Below, in pieces: positions 47,645 through 59,002 of a DNA stretch of 64,000 nt. The notes beneath the pieces are model-generated. The model saw nothing but the letters and a program-made list of their open reading frames with translations, was not told the origin of the DNA and did not search any database. Both the position numbers and the translations under genes were made by a program. The DNA is from Manis javanica (lineage: Eukaryota > Chordata > Mammalia > Pholidota > Manidae): assembly GCF_040802235.1 (NCBI RefSeq), contig NC_133169.1:41113034-41177033 (forward strand), in the 5' to 3' direction. Numbering within the stretch: the stretch's first letter is position 1; each line of letters starts with the position of its first letter.

Positions 47645-48400
47645 TCGACACCAGGGGGAGCAGGAGCTTCTGGGAGGCTGAGACTCCTGCTGCTTGTGGA
47701 GGACAGGCACCCTCCATTGGTCCCAGTGAGATGAGAAAGGGCGGGTGGAAGATGCTTCCCCAGCCCTCACTCAGCCCAAGTGGTCAGGCGCTCCTGGGAG
47801 CCAACCCAAACGCTCCATCCTCCTTGCTGGTCTCTCAGCCCTGAGGAGCTTCTCAGCGCACCCGCCCACGTACTCACACAGCAGCCTCAGACTTTGCCAC
47901 CAGGGAGGCAAAAGGAGGCCCAGCTTTCCTGACCCCTCTCAGCCCAGCTGGGGAGGTACCTGAGGGAGCCAGATCCAAACACTCCTTCCTCCTTGCTGGC
48001 AGCCCAGCCCCATGTGATGTGCTCCCCTTGCACCCCCACCCCCAGTCAGCCCAGCAGCACCACATCCCTGCGAGACAAGCAGACGACGGGCCCTCCTGCA
48101 ACAATCTGAGCTACAGCACAGTTGCACAGCCCGCCAATGGCTTGGCTGACACAGACCAACCACTGCTGGCAGGCAGGCAGAGAGGCAGCTCCGCCCACTG
48201 CTCACCAGCAGCACCTGGGGCTCCACCTCAAGGAGAACCAGACAGAGGTGCAGAAGCCTGAGCTTCTTCAAAAAGCCATTACTCTCTAAACCTGGAGGCA
48301 TAGTGGGTCCACCTAATACAAAGGAAGGAATACAGAATCCCAGACAAAATGAGGAAACAGAGGAATGTATTCCAAACAAAAGAAAAGGATGAGACACCAG
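47645..48400 (+). mobile_element. GC-rich segment, probably the 5' UTR/ORF1 head of an L1
   Basis: About 750 bp with clearly raised GC. It contains two related units about 170 bp apart: 'ccaaacgctccatcctccttgctgg' (47804-47829) and 'ccaaacactccttcctccttgctgg' (47974-47999), each preceded by 'ggagcca'. It passes into A-rich sequence with 'aaaatgaggaaacagaggaatgtattccaaacaaaag' (48346-48381), which resembles the ORF1-proximal part of L1 5' UTRs, and is followed by L1 ORF2 sequence. This suggests a rearranged L1. The frames of 72-170 codons here on both strands are composition artefacts. Confidence 0.45.
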
Positions 48401-48665
48401 GAAAATGTACAAAATCCAGGAAGAGAGAGCTTCACAGCTGAATTCTACCAAACAGTTAAAGAGCTAATATGAATACATCTTAAAGTTTTCCAAAAAATGC
48501 AAGAGGAGAGAAGACTTCCAAACTTATTCTATGAGTCCAGCATCACTTCAATAACAAAACCAGAATGCAGAAAAAAGATTACAAAATTATAGATCAATAT
48601 CCCTCATGAACATAGATGTGATCATCACAAAATATTCACAAGCTGAATTCAAAAATACATGGGCT
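48401..48665 (+). mobile_element. L1 LINE fragment, ORF2 RT region
   Basis: The plus strand reads 'agcttcacagctgaattctaccaaacagttaaagagctaatatgaata' (48428-48475) and 'tatagatcaatatccctcatgaacatagatgtgatcatcacaaaatattcacaagctgaattc' (48590-48650), the part just 5' of and into the RT palm of L1 ORF2. It is short and broken. It could belong with the preceding GC-rich segment as one internally deleted L1. Confidence 0.75.
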
Positions 48666-48699
48666 TAGCACAGGTGACTCCACTGGGGGCCTGCTGTTT

Positions 48700-49200
48700 C
48701 TACTTAATGTAAGCATAGAGCCCAGAGCTGTCTTAGCTTTTGGGGACTGACTGACTGGATACATGGTGTTTCTGATGAAGTGGAGTATTTACAGTAATAT
48801 AAAAGTTGGGATTGCTAACATGGCACCCAGATAGGAGTGGCTCTATCTTGGGCCCAGAAATTTAATTGTCAGAGTTAAATGAGTAAATAAGTATAAAAAG
48901 GATGCGTGGCTCGAATCAAGTGGCTCACAATGCCAAACTGAGGCTTCATTACAGTTTCAGCTCTCCTAGAAATGGAATCTTAAACCACCCACCCGGGAAT
49001 TGCCTGATCAGCATTAGTCAGGTCATCTGCCTGAGACACCTTGCCATTCCCCCACAGGGAAAGCAACCTTACAATCACCAATCTACTTTGTGCTGGTATG
49101 ACTTCCACATTCCTGCTCATTTGTCCATAAAAACCTTTCATTTTTGTACAGCTCTTCAAAGCTTCTTTGTGCCCCAGACAGGGGCCCAAATAGGGTCAAG
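48700..49200 (+). repeat. Possible solo LTR fragment
   Basis: A stretch with a TATAAAAAGG word at about 48893, then 'accttgccattcccccacagg', 'ccaatctactttgtgctggtatgac' (49078-49102), 'ccataaaaacctttc' (49125-49139) and 'cttctttgtgccccagacaggggc' (49162-49185). The spacing of CCAAT, TATA-like and GC-rich end words resembles a class I or class III LTR. The ends and target duplication are not visible, so this stays weak. Confidence 0.3.
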
Positions 49201-50149
49201 AAAAACTTTCTTCCCCTTCACTTTGGACTGTATTATGCAGAGAATGGTAATAAGTCATGTTCTTCACCCCAAAGGCTCTTCGGCACTACTTGTTAAATAC
49301 ATTAAAGATTTCTGCTATTTAAAAATTCAGGTAGTGACAGAAATAGCAGGAATTGGGAGCCAGACAGAACTTGGAGTAAATCTTTGGTGCAGGTTTACAT
49401 AAACAAATGAGTTAACATGGAAGCTTCAAGCACCACATGGGTAAATAGGGACCATTAAAATCATGCTGATCTCTGACAAATGCAGGGGTTAAGATAAGAG
49501 AACATGACTCATAGCAAAAGTTACATAAACATCAGTTTCTTCTCACTAATAAAATAAAAACATGCATGACAAATAATGCTTTCAGATTTAAATCTTAAAT
49601 CTTTGTTATCACTGTTACACATATTATTATAGGTTAACTTCTTAGTTTATCCAGAATCTTGCAGCAGACTTTGGGGAAAATGCCAAAAATCAGAGACACA
49701 GAATAAAAACAACATTTGATTTTATGAAAGTCTTTGTACGGGAATTTGGGGAAAAGGAAACACCCAACATGCTGAATTCTCATGTTTGGTGGCTGACCAC
49801 TAAGAGAAGTGCTCAATTTGTCATCATCCTGACTAAAATACCCAGAAAGTTGTTAATGAATTTCCTACTTGGCACTCTGGTATATGTGGAAACTCATCTT
49901 TAACACTGCTTCTCTCACTTTGTACTTTGGATCTTTGTCCATCATCTACAGGAGGTTTTTGGGTGACACGTGTAGCTCATTCATCAGAACGCACAGTGTT
50001 GGAAGTTAAGTAGTCTCACCACAGTCCAGGAGAAGGCAAGCTGCGAGGCACGGGGAAAGACCAGATCTGACCCAGCGGTTGCAGACACCATCAGTGGCCC
50101 CTGATGGAGCTCAGCTGACGATCAGACTGGAGATGCCTGTCTCTCCCAT
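49201..50149. other. Intergenic DNA, nothing recognised
   Basis: No gene or repeat supported. It forms the region downstream of the minus-strand receptor relic. Confidence 0.4.
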
Positions 50150-51094
50150 TCATTCTTGCTCGATCCTTTCTGACCTCTTACGCAGCAGCAGCCTCCTCAA
50201 TGCCCCCTTCACCTCTGTTTCGGAGGGTGTAGATCAGTGGCTCAGGAGCGAGGTGACTATGTTGTAGAAGAGGGTAAGGAACTTGCCCTGGTCCTGGGAG
50301 GAGCTCTTTCCTGGCTGCATGTACATGTAAATGACACTCCCATAGGAAAGAGAGACCACGGTGAGATGGGAGCCACAGGTGTTGAAGGCTTTGCGCCTCC
50401 CGGAGGAAGACTGAATTCCTCACACAGCCCTCACGGTGTGGCCATGGGAGCCCGGGATGAACATCATGGGGGCAGCACAGTGCCCGCTGCCAGGACAGCA
50501 ACGGCACCCTTGACGGCAGCTGCCTTGGCACAGGCCATCCGGATAGAGGCTGGCATCTCACAGAGGAAGTGGTCCACACCGCGGTGGCCGCAGCAGGGTG
50601 AGCCAGGGTGACTGAGGACATAGTCAGGGGGCTGGTCATCCCACAGCCCCAGGCCACGGACACCAATCCCAGGCTGAGGCGCGGATTCATCATCTCCGTG
50701 TAGTGCGGGGGCTTGCAGACTGCAGCGGAGTGGTCGTGGGCCATGACGGCCAGGAGCAGGCACTCCTTGCCTCCCAGGCCAGGGAGAGGAAGAGCTGAAG
50801 GGCGCAGCCCAGGGAGCTGATGGTCTTGTCACGTGCAGTCAGGTAGTAGAGCAGCTGGGGGTTGGAGCTGCTGGTGAAACTGAGGCCCAGGAAGGACAGG
50901 TGGCAGAGGAAGAAGTACATGGGGGTGTAGAGGTGGGGGTCCAGCCGGGACACCAGGACAGTGGTGGTGTTGCCCATGAGGGTCAGGAGATACACAATCA
51001 AGATGACCACGAAGAGGATCCTCTCCAGATGGGGGTGGCCACAAAACTCCAAAAGGATGAAACTCTCCTGGGCCCTCTTGTGGGCGCTGTCCAT
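50150..51094 (-). pseudogene. Olfactory receptor pseudogene, OR2W3-like
   Basis: Total span 945 nt, about 315 codons, the length of OR2W3. In order: ATG 51094, 'ESFILLEFCGHPHLERILFV', TM1 'LLTLMGNTTTVLV' with its GN, 'DPHLYTPMYFFLCHLSFL' (TM2), 'LGCALQLFLSLA' (TM3); frameshift near 50770; 'ECLLLAVMAHDHSAAVC', where DRY has become DHS; 'MNPRLSLGLVSVAWGCGM' (TM4); frameshift near 50620; 'CCGHRGVDHFLCEMPASIRMAC' (loop 2); stop near 50420 with frameshift; '[15 protein letters not shown]' and '[20 protein letters not shown]' (TM6 to loop 3); frameshift near 50230; 'PLIYTLRNR', then in another frame 'VKGALRRLLLRK' ending at TGA 50150-50152. At least four frameshifts and one stop, so no receptor is made. 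The wording of TM1-TM4 and the tail is closest to OR2W3. Transcription in life would run leftward. Confidence 0.92.
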
Positions 51095-51129
51095 CTCTAC
51101 CGCACCTGAGGAGGAATATCAATTCTAGT

Positions 51130-51345
51130 AATGGCAGCAGACAATCTAATGGAGCACTTAGTTCGAGCCAGGCATCCTTCTCCGCTTTTTACACTTACTT
51201 ACTCATTTAACTCCGACTGCAGTGATAAGGAGTTGGCACTCTGATTGTCAACAGAAAAGGAAACTGAGGCAGATGTGCTGTAAGCAAATGATCAGGCTGT
51301 GAAAAGGGGAACAGTTGATTCTGAGCCTGGACAATGGAGTGCAGG
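51130..51345 (-). repeat. MIR SINE
   Basis: The antisense MIR order is clear on the plus strand: 'gttcgagccaggcatccttctccgctttttacacttacttactcatttaactcc' (51161-51214), 'gaaaaggaaactgaggcagatgtgctgtaagcaaatgatcaggctgtga' (51254-51302) and 'gattctgagcctgg' near 51315. It sits just upstream of the OR2W3-like relic. Ancient, non-coding. Confidence 0.85.
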
Positions 51346-52800
51346 GTCTCATCCTTCCCTGCTGGTACTTCCTCTGACTCCAGGCACAGGAGAGGTAAGT
51401 CGGGATGTGGCCCAACGATCGACTCTTGTTGAGAATCAACGTTCCTAAACTCCTGCTAAAACCTCCAAGACCCAACCAAGTTAAGCCCCAGAATAACTTA
51501 TTACTAGTATTTAGGAAATATCCATTATATGCAGAATGCTTAATGTACTATTTATCTCAAAGACACATCTTGTTCATTTGATCATCATTCTTGGGTGATT
51601 TTAAAGTACCTGAGTAGAAAATGCATGAGACAATAGAATATTGCTAAAGGAACATACCCATACAATTAATCTCTCTCCCTCAACTGGGTCTGAGTATTGA
51701 AGGAATTGAGCATTTTTTTTTCATCCAGAATACTGTATACTGCTTGAGGGAAAAAAATCATGAGATTTTGGAACAGAAATAGAACTTTAATGCAATTAAT
51801 TCACATATATGTGCAGAAACCTCTTTCAAACTGCAATTCCAAGAAGACATAAGATTAAAGCAGAGTATGTTTGAGGATATAAACCACACATCTTATATAG
51901 CAGGAATAGATTTACACAAATAAGGAAGAATAGATTTAAAACATCTTGGGCTACAGCATCAATGTCCCTTGTTACAATCTTTTAGCCAATAAGATACAAT
52001 TAGAGATCTTAGAAAGCTTATTCACCTTTTCAGAGTTTTCTCATCTAAAATGGTAATAATCAAACTATGTTATTTATTCTAGAGGTATGTAATATAAAAG
52101 AAAGTTGGTAAATAGAGTGTATATGTATGTTACATAAGGTTTACATGTCATACAAACAGGGAAATGGAATACAAGAGAAGATAAGAGACTGTCATGAGAC
52201 TAGGCAGGGAAATCCTGAAGAAAAAATAAGTCGGAAATATAATAATTAAAACATAGTCATTGACAAGGCACTTGGGGTGGGGAAGTGTGGATCTCAAATT
52301 CATTCCTTTCACCAAAACAAATAACAAATAAAATATTTAAACATTAAAAAAACAAAACTATAAGAAAGCATAATGGTTGTTCTGTCTTTTTTTCCCTAAT
52401 CACCTCGAATTTAGGTAGATGTCACTGGGCAAGGTGCAATTCTCAAAAACTTTGAAGCCAAATACAAATAAATGCTGACTGTGTATTAAAGAAAATACAT
52501 AAGAAATATTACTAACAAAGTCAAAAGAATAATGAAAATACTAGAGAATTTCAACATGACAATTGAAAGATGATCCTGTTTAATAATTTTTTCAAGAAGT
52601 TGACATGAAAATACTAACAAAACGTGTAAAAAAACAAAAATAGATAACAAGTTCACAGGAAAACAAATAACATACAGAGGTGTGATTTAAAAACAGAACT
52701 GTTCTTATTGATAATTAGCAATATAAAATTAAAATATAAATATAAAGATATTAGGAAAAAGAGATCTTTCCTTTTTTAGATACTAAATATTTTTAAATGT
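51346..52800. other. AT-rich intergenic DNA
   Basis: No gene supported. Possibly very old L1 remains toward the right end. Confidence 0.4.
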
Positions 52801-53400
52801 CATATAAACTGTGCCAGGGAAAATATAAGGAAATGATCCTATTCGTTCTTAATAGGAATTTAAATTGGAATCTTGGGAGGGATCTATGAAAAGATAATTT
52901 TAAAATATGTACATATCTTGACATTGTATATTTTATTTTAACAAAAGAAATATCTGTCCTCCATAAAATTTAAAACATTTCATTTTTTGACCCATTTATT
53001 CTGCACCTAGCAATCCATCCCGCATTCGTGAACCTGCAGTAGATAAATAAACATCTTCAAGAATTTTCATTATAGCATTGAATTAAATGGATAACAATCA
53101 GAAAAAATATACATATATCTAAAGTTATTGAAATGATTTAATAAATAATGACAACTCTATAAACTACAAACAACTGCAATATGGAAATAAATGTATGTAT
53201 ATGACTTCACATGCATTTTTTCCCAAAGATCATGTTAATTTCAAATAAGTGTAAAGTAAGACATAATGTATAGTGAAAACAGATGTAGTGTGATCCCAAT
53301 TTTTGGGTCACAAACTTATTGTTTATGTTTATATTACAATAGAAAAAATATCTGGGAGTAACACTTAATTATTAAAGACTCACTTCTAAAGTGTGAGATG
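52801..53400 (+). mobile_element. Very old L1/HAL1-type LINE 3' region
   Basis: The plus strand carries, in order and strongly decayed, 'gggagggatctatgaaaagataattttaaaatatg' (52875-52909), 'tttgacccatttattctgcacctagcaatccatcccgcattcgtgaac' (52986-53033), 'attttcattatagcattg' (53065-53082) and 'agtgtgatcccaatttttgg' (53288-53307). This is the known order of the ORF2 C-terminus and 3' UTR of old L1/HAL1 elements. Confidence 0.6.
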
Positions 53401-53854
53401 TAGTTTAAGGGGGAGTTTCATTTTTACATTATTTCTTCCTTATTAAATATAATCAATAATTACAAATTACACAAAATTTGTAAAGAGTACATATATATGT
53501 ATGTATATAGAATAATATTTAGGAAATTTCCCTAAGAATTTTTTTTCTGAATCTGTTATTATATCTCTTCAATATTATCATTCCTCCTTCACATATATCA
53601 CTGCCCCGCCCCCCTTAGTAAATCCTTTTTGTTTTAAATTAACAAACTAAAAAAGGATTAAAAGTAGGAAGAAAGGCAGGAAGTTAAGAAGGAAGAGACT
53701 GAGTGAAACAAATTTTCAGCACTATAATAACGTGTTTCACAACAAATTGCTGCACAATTTCATGGTCCTAAAATTGTGAATTTTATGAAATAAAAGTGAG
53801 AACAAGGAGCTGAAAATAAGCCAAATGCAGTAAAAGGGCATGAGTTTGGTTTTC

Positions 53855-54410
53855 TTTTTCTTTAATTTTTTATTGAAGAATAATAGACATAAAGTTATAT
53901 TCATTTCAGATATACGACATGGTGATTTGACACCTGTAGATTACTAAATGCTCACCACAGTAGGTGCAGTTAGCGTCTGTCACCACACACAGTCATCAAG
54001 ATATTACTGACAATATTCCGTCTGCTGTGCTTTTTACCCTTGTGACTGGTTTAGTTCATAACTGGAAGTTTGCCCCACTTACTCTCCTCTTGCGCCTTCA
54101 CCTGTCCCCCATCCCACTCCCCCTGGCACCCAAAAGTTTGCTCTTGGTATTTATGGGTCAGTCAAGATGCACTTTGTTCATTTATTGTTTTGTTAGATTT
54201 CACACATCGTGAAATGATATGGTATTTGTTTTTCTCTATCTGCCTTCACTTAGCATAATACCCTCTAAGTCCATCCATGTTGTCAGAAATGTCATGATTT
54301 TATTCTTTCTCACAGCTGAGTAATATTCAATCATATATATGCACCGTATCTTTTTATGCATTCTTCTATTGGAGGGCATTCCGGTTTCTTCCATATGAGT
54401 TTAATTTTCA
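53855..54410 (-). mobile_element. L1 LINE 3' end fragment
   Basis: Antisense L1 3' end on the plus strand: 'ttttttattgaagaataatagacataaagttatattcatttcagatatacgacatggtgatttgacacc' (53866-53934), 'cataactggaagtttg' (54057-54072), 'ttagcataataccctctaagtccatccatgttgtc' (54250-54284) and 'gctgagtaatattcaatc' (54316-54333). Non-coding. The 82-codon plus frame (53964-54212) is a shadow. Confidence 0.8.
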
Positions 54411-55762
54411 AGACAACTGAGATTAATCTACTTCTGAATAATTTTCAGAACTTGAACATGGAGGTAAGTATAATTTCTTCACAGGGAGATTTTAGACAAT
54501 TTAAAGATAATGTTAATGCTAATCCCCCACCTCTTGTCACATTCTAACCAAGGTGCTGCCTCTCTCCTACTCTTAGGAACAAGTCAAGAGAACTTGCACC
54601 ACCATCGGGGCTCGGAGACGGGGCGCCCACAAGTCCTGCAGCTGGAGCACCTCCTCCCACGGAAGAAAGGGTTTCACAGGGGACACAAAGAACCATCACT
54701 TTCTGAATGGTTCTGGAAAGGGACAGATCTTTTCTCCCCTTAAATTCAAACTTTGGAAGGAATATAATCAATTTCCTTTTCTCTCTGTAGAAGTCCTTCT
54801 CAGGATACTGGTCCACTATTAACGGTCTGCCCAGATCTCACCTCCCCATCCACAGTTTACACATTTATAAGTACCTTCTACTGCCACCGTATCTTCATGT
54901 TTAACCTATCTGTGCACCTGTTCTTGCACATAGCAAATGTATGTCATGTAAATCTGTCACCACTCTCCTAGTGAGGGGAGAGATTGGACAACATCCATTT
55001 TTAAATATTTTGTACATGGACACCGCATAGGAGCTCAAAGAATGAACAATTATTTGCTTAATGTGAATGTGACAATTTGAGTCTTCTCTACTTTGAGGAA
55101 GCATTTCCACGTCATTGCTCAAAGCAGGGAAAACTGAAACACAGAATCAGTCACTATACTGGAGAGGCCAGAGCTTTCCAGGGCCAGTGGAAGGAGACTC
55201 ATGAAAAGGTCAGGAAATTAATCCAGTGACTGAAAAGGCACAGTTTTTCAGACATGAAAATTGTGTGAATTGGAGAGCACAGAGCAGCTTGCCTGAATGA
55301 AAGACATTATTGTTTTGTAAACCATTTACTTAACTTGAGTATTTAGGAGTGCGTATGCTGAGTGTACCAGGAGGAAAATTATATTTTTCCCTGTAGGTGC
55401 TGGTCAAATGGTGTGAACACTATTGCTCCCAAATGCATCATTCCCCTTCAGAAATGCCCACATGCAAACTGCAAGTGAAAGATGTGTATATTTTTTAGTT
55501 CCTCGGGGATGAATGTTAAAGATTTAAATTTATTTACAAAGCATTTTTAACCTTGAAGATTAAAGAGCTTTAGACTCACAAAAAGCGTGGCTATAATGTC
55601 AGATGATGGAAAATGGGGCTGATGTTTTTAGAGCAGGGACAGACTTAAATCTTGCCAGTCAAGAACTGGTATTTCCCCATCTGCTTCCATGAGGCAAAGA
55701 ATATGCTTTTCAATGCTGTTTTTTTCAGAATGAAACTCACTTACTGATTTTCTCACATTTGC
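54411..55762. other. Intergenic DNA, possible LINE-2 tail
   Basis: No gene. A segment at about 54925-55075 ending 'cataggagctcaaagaatgaacaattatttgctt' (55026-55059) resembles an L2 or MIR tail on the plus strand, but the match is weak. The rest is unremarkable. Confidence 0.35.
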
Positions 55763-58700
55763 CTGACAAATCATTCTTTCATCTATGTATTTATTTATTT
55801 GTTTGTTTGTTTATTTTGGTATTATAAATGTACAATTACATGAGCAACATTATGGTTACTAGACTCCCTTTATTATTAAGTCCCCACCACATACCCCATT
55901 ACAGTAACTGTCCATCAGTGTAGTAAGATGCTGCAGAATCATTAGTTGTCTTCTCTGGGCTATACTGCCTTCCACTTCCTGCCCCCCACCCCACCCAGCT
56001 ACATTATGTGTGCTAATCGTTAATACCGCTCTTTTCCCCTTATTCCTTCCTTCCCACCCATCTTCCCCAGTCCCTTTCCCTTTGGAAACTGTTAGTCCAT
56101 TCTTGGGTTCTGTGAGTCTGCTGCTGTTTTGTTACTTCAGTTTTTTCTTTGTCCTTATACTCCACAGATGAGTGAAATCATTTGGCACTTGTCTTTTTCT
56201 ACCTGGCTTATTTCACTGAACGTAATACCCTCTAGCTCCATCCATGTTGTTGCAAATGGTAGGATTTGTTTTCTTCTTATGGCTGAATAATATTCCATTG
56301 TGTATATGTACCACATCTTCTTTATCCATTTATCTACTGATGGACACTTAGGTTGCTTCCATTTCTTGGCTACTGTGAATAGTGTTGCAATAAACATAGG
56401 GGTGCATAGATCTTTTTCAAATTGGGCTCCTGCATTCTTAGGGTAAATTCCTAGGAGTGGAATTCCTGGGTCAAATGGTATTTCTACTTCTAGTTTTTTG
56501 AGGAACCTCCATACTGCTTTCCACAATGGTTGAACTATTTTACATTCCCACAAGCAGTGTAGGAGGGTTCCCCTTTGTCCACACCCTCACCAACATTTGT
56601 TGTTGTTTGTCTTTTGGATGTTTGCCATCCTAACTGGTGTGAGGTGATATCTCATTGTGGTTTTAATTTGCATTTCTCTGATTATTAGCGATGTGGAGCA
56701 TCTTTGAATGTGCCTGTTGGCCATCTAAATTTCTTCTTTGGAGAAGTGTCTAATCAGATCCTCTGCCCATTTTTTAATTGGCTTATTTGCTTTTAGTTTG
56801 TTGAGGGGTTTGAGCTCTTTATATAGTTTGGATGTCAACCCCTTATCAGATATGTCATTTATGAACATATTCTCTCATACTATAGGATGTCTTTTTGTTC
56901 TACTGGTAGTGTCCTTTGCTTTTAGTTTGATATAGTCCCACTTGTTCATTTTTGGTCTTGTTTCCCTTGCCTGGGGAGATATGTTCATGAAGAAGTTGCT
57001 CATGTTTATGTCAAAGAGATTTTTGCCTATATTGTCTTCCAAGAGTTTTATGGGTTCATGACTTACATTCAGGTCTTTGATCTATTTTGAGTTTACTTTT
57101 GTGTATGGGGTTAGACAATAATCCAATTTCATTCTCTTACATGTCCAGTTTTGCCAACACCAGCTGTTGAAGAGGCTGTCATTTCCCCCATTGTACATCC
57201 ATGGCATCTTTATCATATATTAATTGACTGTATATGTTTGGGTTAGTATCTGGACTCTCTATTCTGTTCCACTGGTCTGTGGGTCTGTTCTTGTGCCAGT
57301 ACGAAATTGTCTTGATTACTGTGGCTTTGTAGTAGAGCTTGAAGTTGGGAAGTGAGATCCCCCCTGCTTTATTCTTCCTTCTCAGGATCACTTTGTCTAT
57401 TCAGGATCTTTTGTTGTTCCATATGAATTTTAGAACTATTTGCTCTAGTTCATTGAAGAATGCTGTTGGTATTTTGATAGGGATTGTATTGAATCTGTAG
57501 ATTGCTTTAGGCACAATGGCCATTTTGACAATATTAATTCTTCCTACCCATGAGCACGGATGTCTTTCCATTTATTGGTTTCTTCTTTAATTTCTCATGA
57601 GTGTCTTGTATTTTTCAGAGTATTAAGTCTTTCAGTTCCTTGGTTAGGTTTATTCCTAGATAATTTATTCTTTTTGATGCAATTGTGAATGGAATTATTT
57701 TCCTGATTTGTCTTTCTGATAGTGCATTGTTAGTGCATAGGTATGCAACAGATTTCTGTGTATTAATTTTGTATCCTGCAACTTTACTGAACTCAGATAT
57801 TAGATCAAGTAGTTTTAGAGTGGGTTCTGCAAATAGGGACAGTTTGATTTCTTCTTTACCAAACTGGATGCCTCTTATTTCTTTGTGATGTCTGATTGCC
57901 ATGGCTAGGACCTCTAGTACTATGTTGAATAAAAGTGGGGAGAGAGGGCATCCTTGTCTTGTTCATGATCTTACAAGAAAAGCTTTCAGCTTCTCACTGG
58001 TAAGTATAATGTTGGCTGTGGGTTTGTCAAATATGGCCTTTATTATGTTGAGCTACTTGCCCTCTATACCTATTTTGTTGAGAGTTTTTATCATGAATGG
58101 ATGTCGAATTTTGTTGAATGCTTTTCCAGCATCTATGGAGATGACCATGTGGTTTTTTTCCTTCTTTTTGTTGATGTAGTGGATGATGTTGATGGATTTT
58201 CAAATGTTGTACCATCCTTGCATCCCTGGGATGAATCCCACTTGATCATGATGGATAATCTTTTTGATGTACTTTTGAATTCTGTATGCTAATATTTTGT
58301 TTAGTATTTTTGCATCTATGTTCATCAGAGATATTGGTCTGTAGTTTTCTCTTTATGTGGTTTCTTTGCCTGGTTTTGGTATTAGAGTGATGTTGGCCTT
58401 ATGAAAGACTTTGGGAGAATTCCCCCCTCTTCTACTTTTTGGAAAACTTTAAGAAGGATGGGTATTAAGTCTTCACTAAATGTTTGATCAAATTCAGCAG
58501 TGAAACCATCTGATCCAGTGGTTTTTTTCTTAGGTAGTTTTTTGATTACCAATTCAAGTTCTTTGCTGGTAATCAATCTATTCAGATTTTCTGTTTCTTC
58601 CTTGGTCAGCCTTGGAAGGTTGTATTTTCCTAAGAAGTTGCCCATTTCTTCTAGGTTATCCAGTTTGTTATAATTTTTCATAGTATTCTCTCCTAACCCT

Positions 58701-59002
58701 TTGTATTTCTGTGATGTCCATAGTGATTTTTCTTTTCTCATTTCTGATTCTGTTTATGTGTGTATAGTCTCTCTTTTTTCTTAATAGGTCTGGCTAGGGG
58801 TTTATCTATCTGCTTATTTTCTCAAAGAAGCAGCTCCTGCTTTCATTGATTCTATTGTTCTATTCTTCTCAATTTTATTTATTTCTGCTTTAATCTTTAT
58901 TATGTGCCTCCTTCCACTGACTTTTGGCCTCATTTGTTCCTTTCCTAGTTTCATTAATTGTGAGTTTAGACTGTTCATTTGGTATTGTTCTTCTGACAAA
59001 TC
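55763..59002 (-). mobile_element. 5'-truncated L1 LINE, 3.2 kb
   Basis: On the minus strand the element runs from a truncation point near 58992, within ORF2, to an inverted A-rich tail at about 55787-55813. ORF2 parts in order: the region before RT (58980-58760), '[13 protein letters not shown]' near 58510 and RT fragments to about 57600, '[15 protein letters not shown]' near 57190, and the C-terminus 'WECKIVQPLWKAVWRFLKKLEVEIPFDPGIPLLGIYPKN' in a 132-codon open stretch (56553-56155) ending 'ISLICGV'. A word CTGACAAATC occurs at 55763-55772 and at 58993-59002 and may be part of the target-site duplication. Stops and frameshifts are scattered, so it is dead. The homologous part of the L1 at 13.8-18 kb is clearly related but not identical. 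Confidence 0.85.

Noticed and set aside
50178-50744. Minus-strand 188-codon frame as a gene of its own
   Set aside because: It starts in the receptor frame ('MAHDHSAAVC') and leaves it at a frameshift; the remainder is an out-of-frame reading of the same OR pseudogene.
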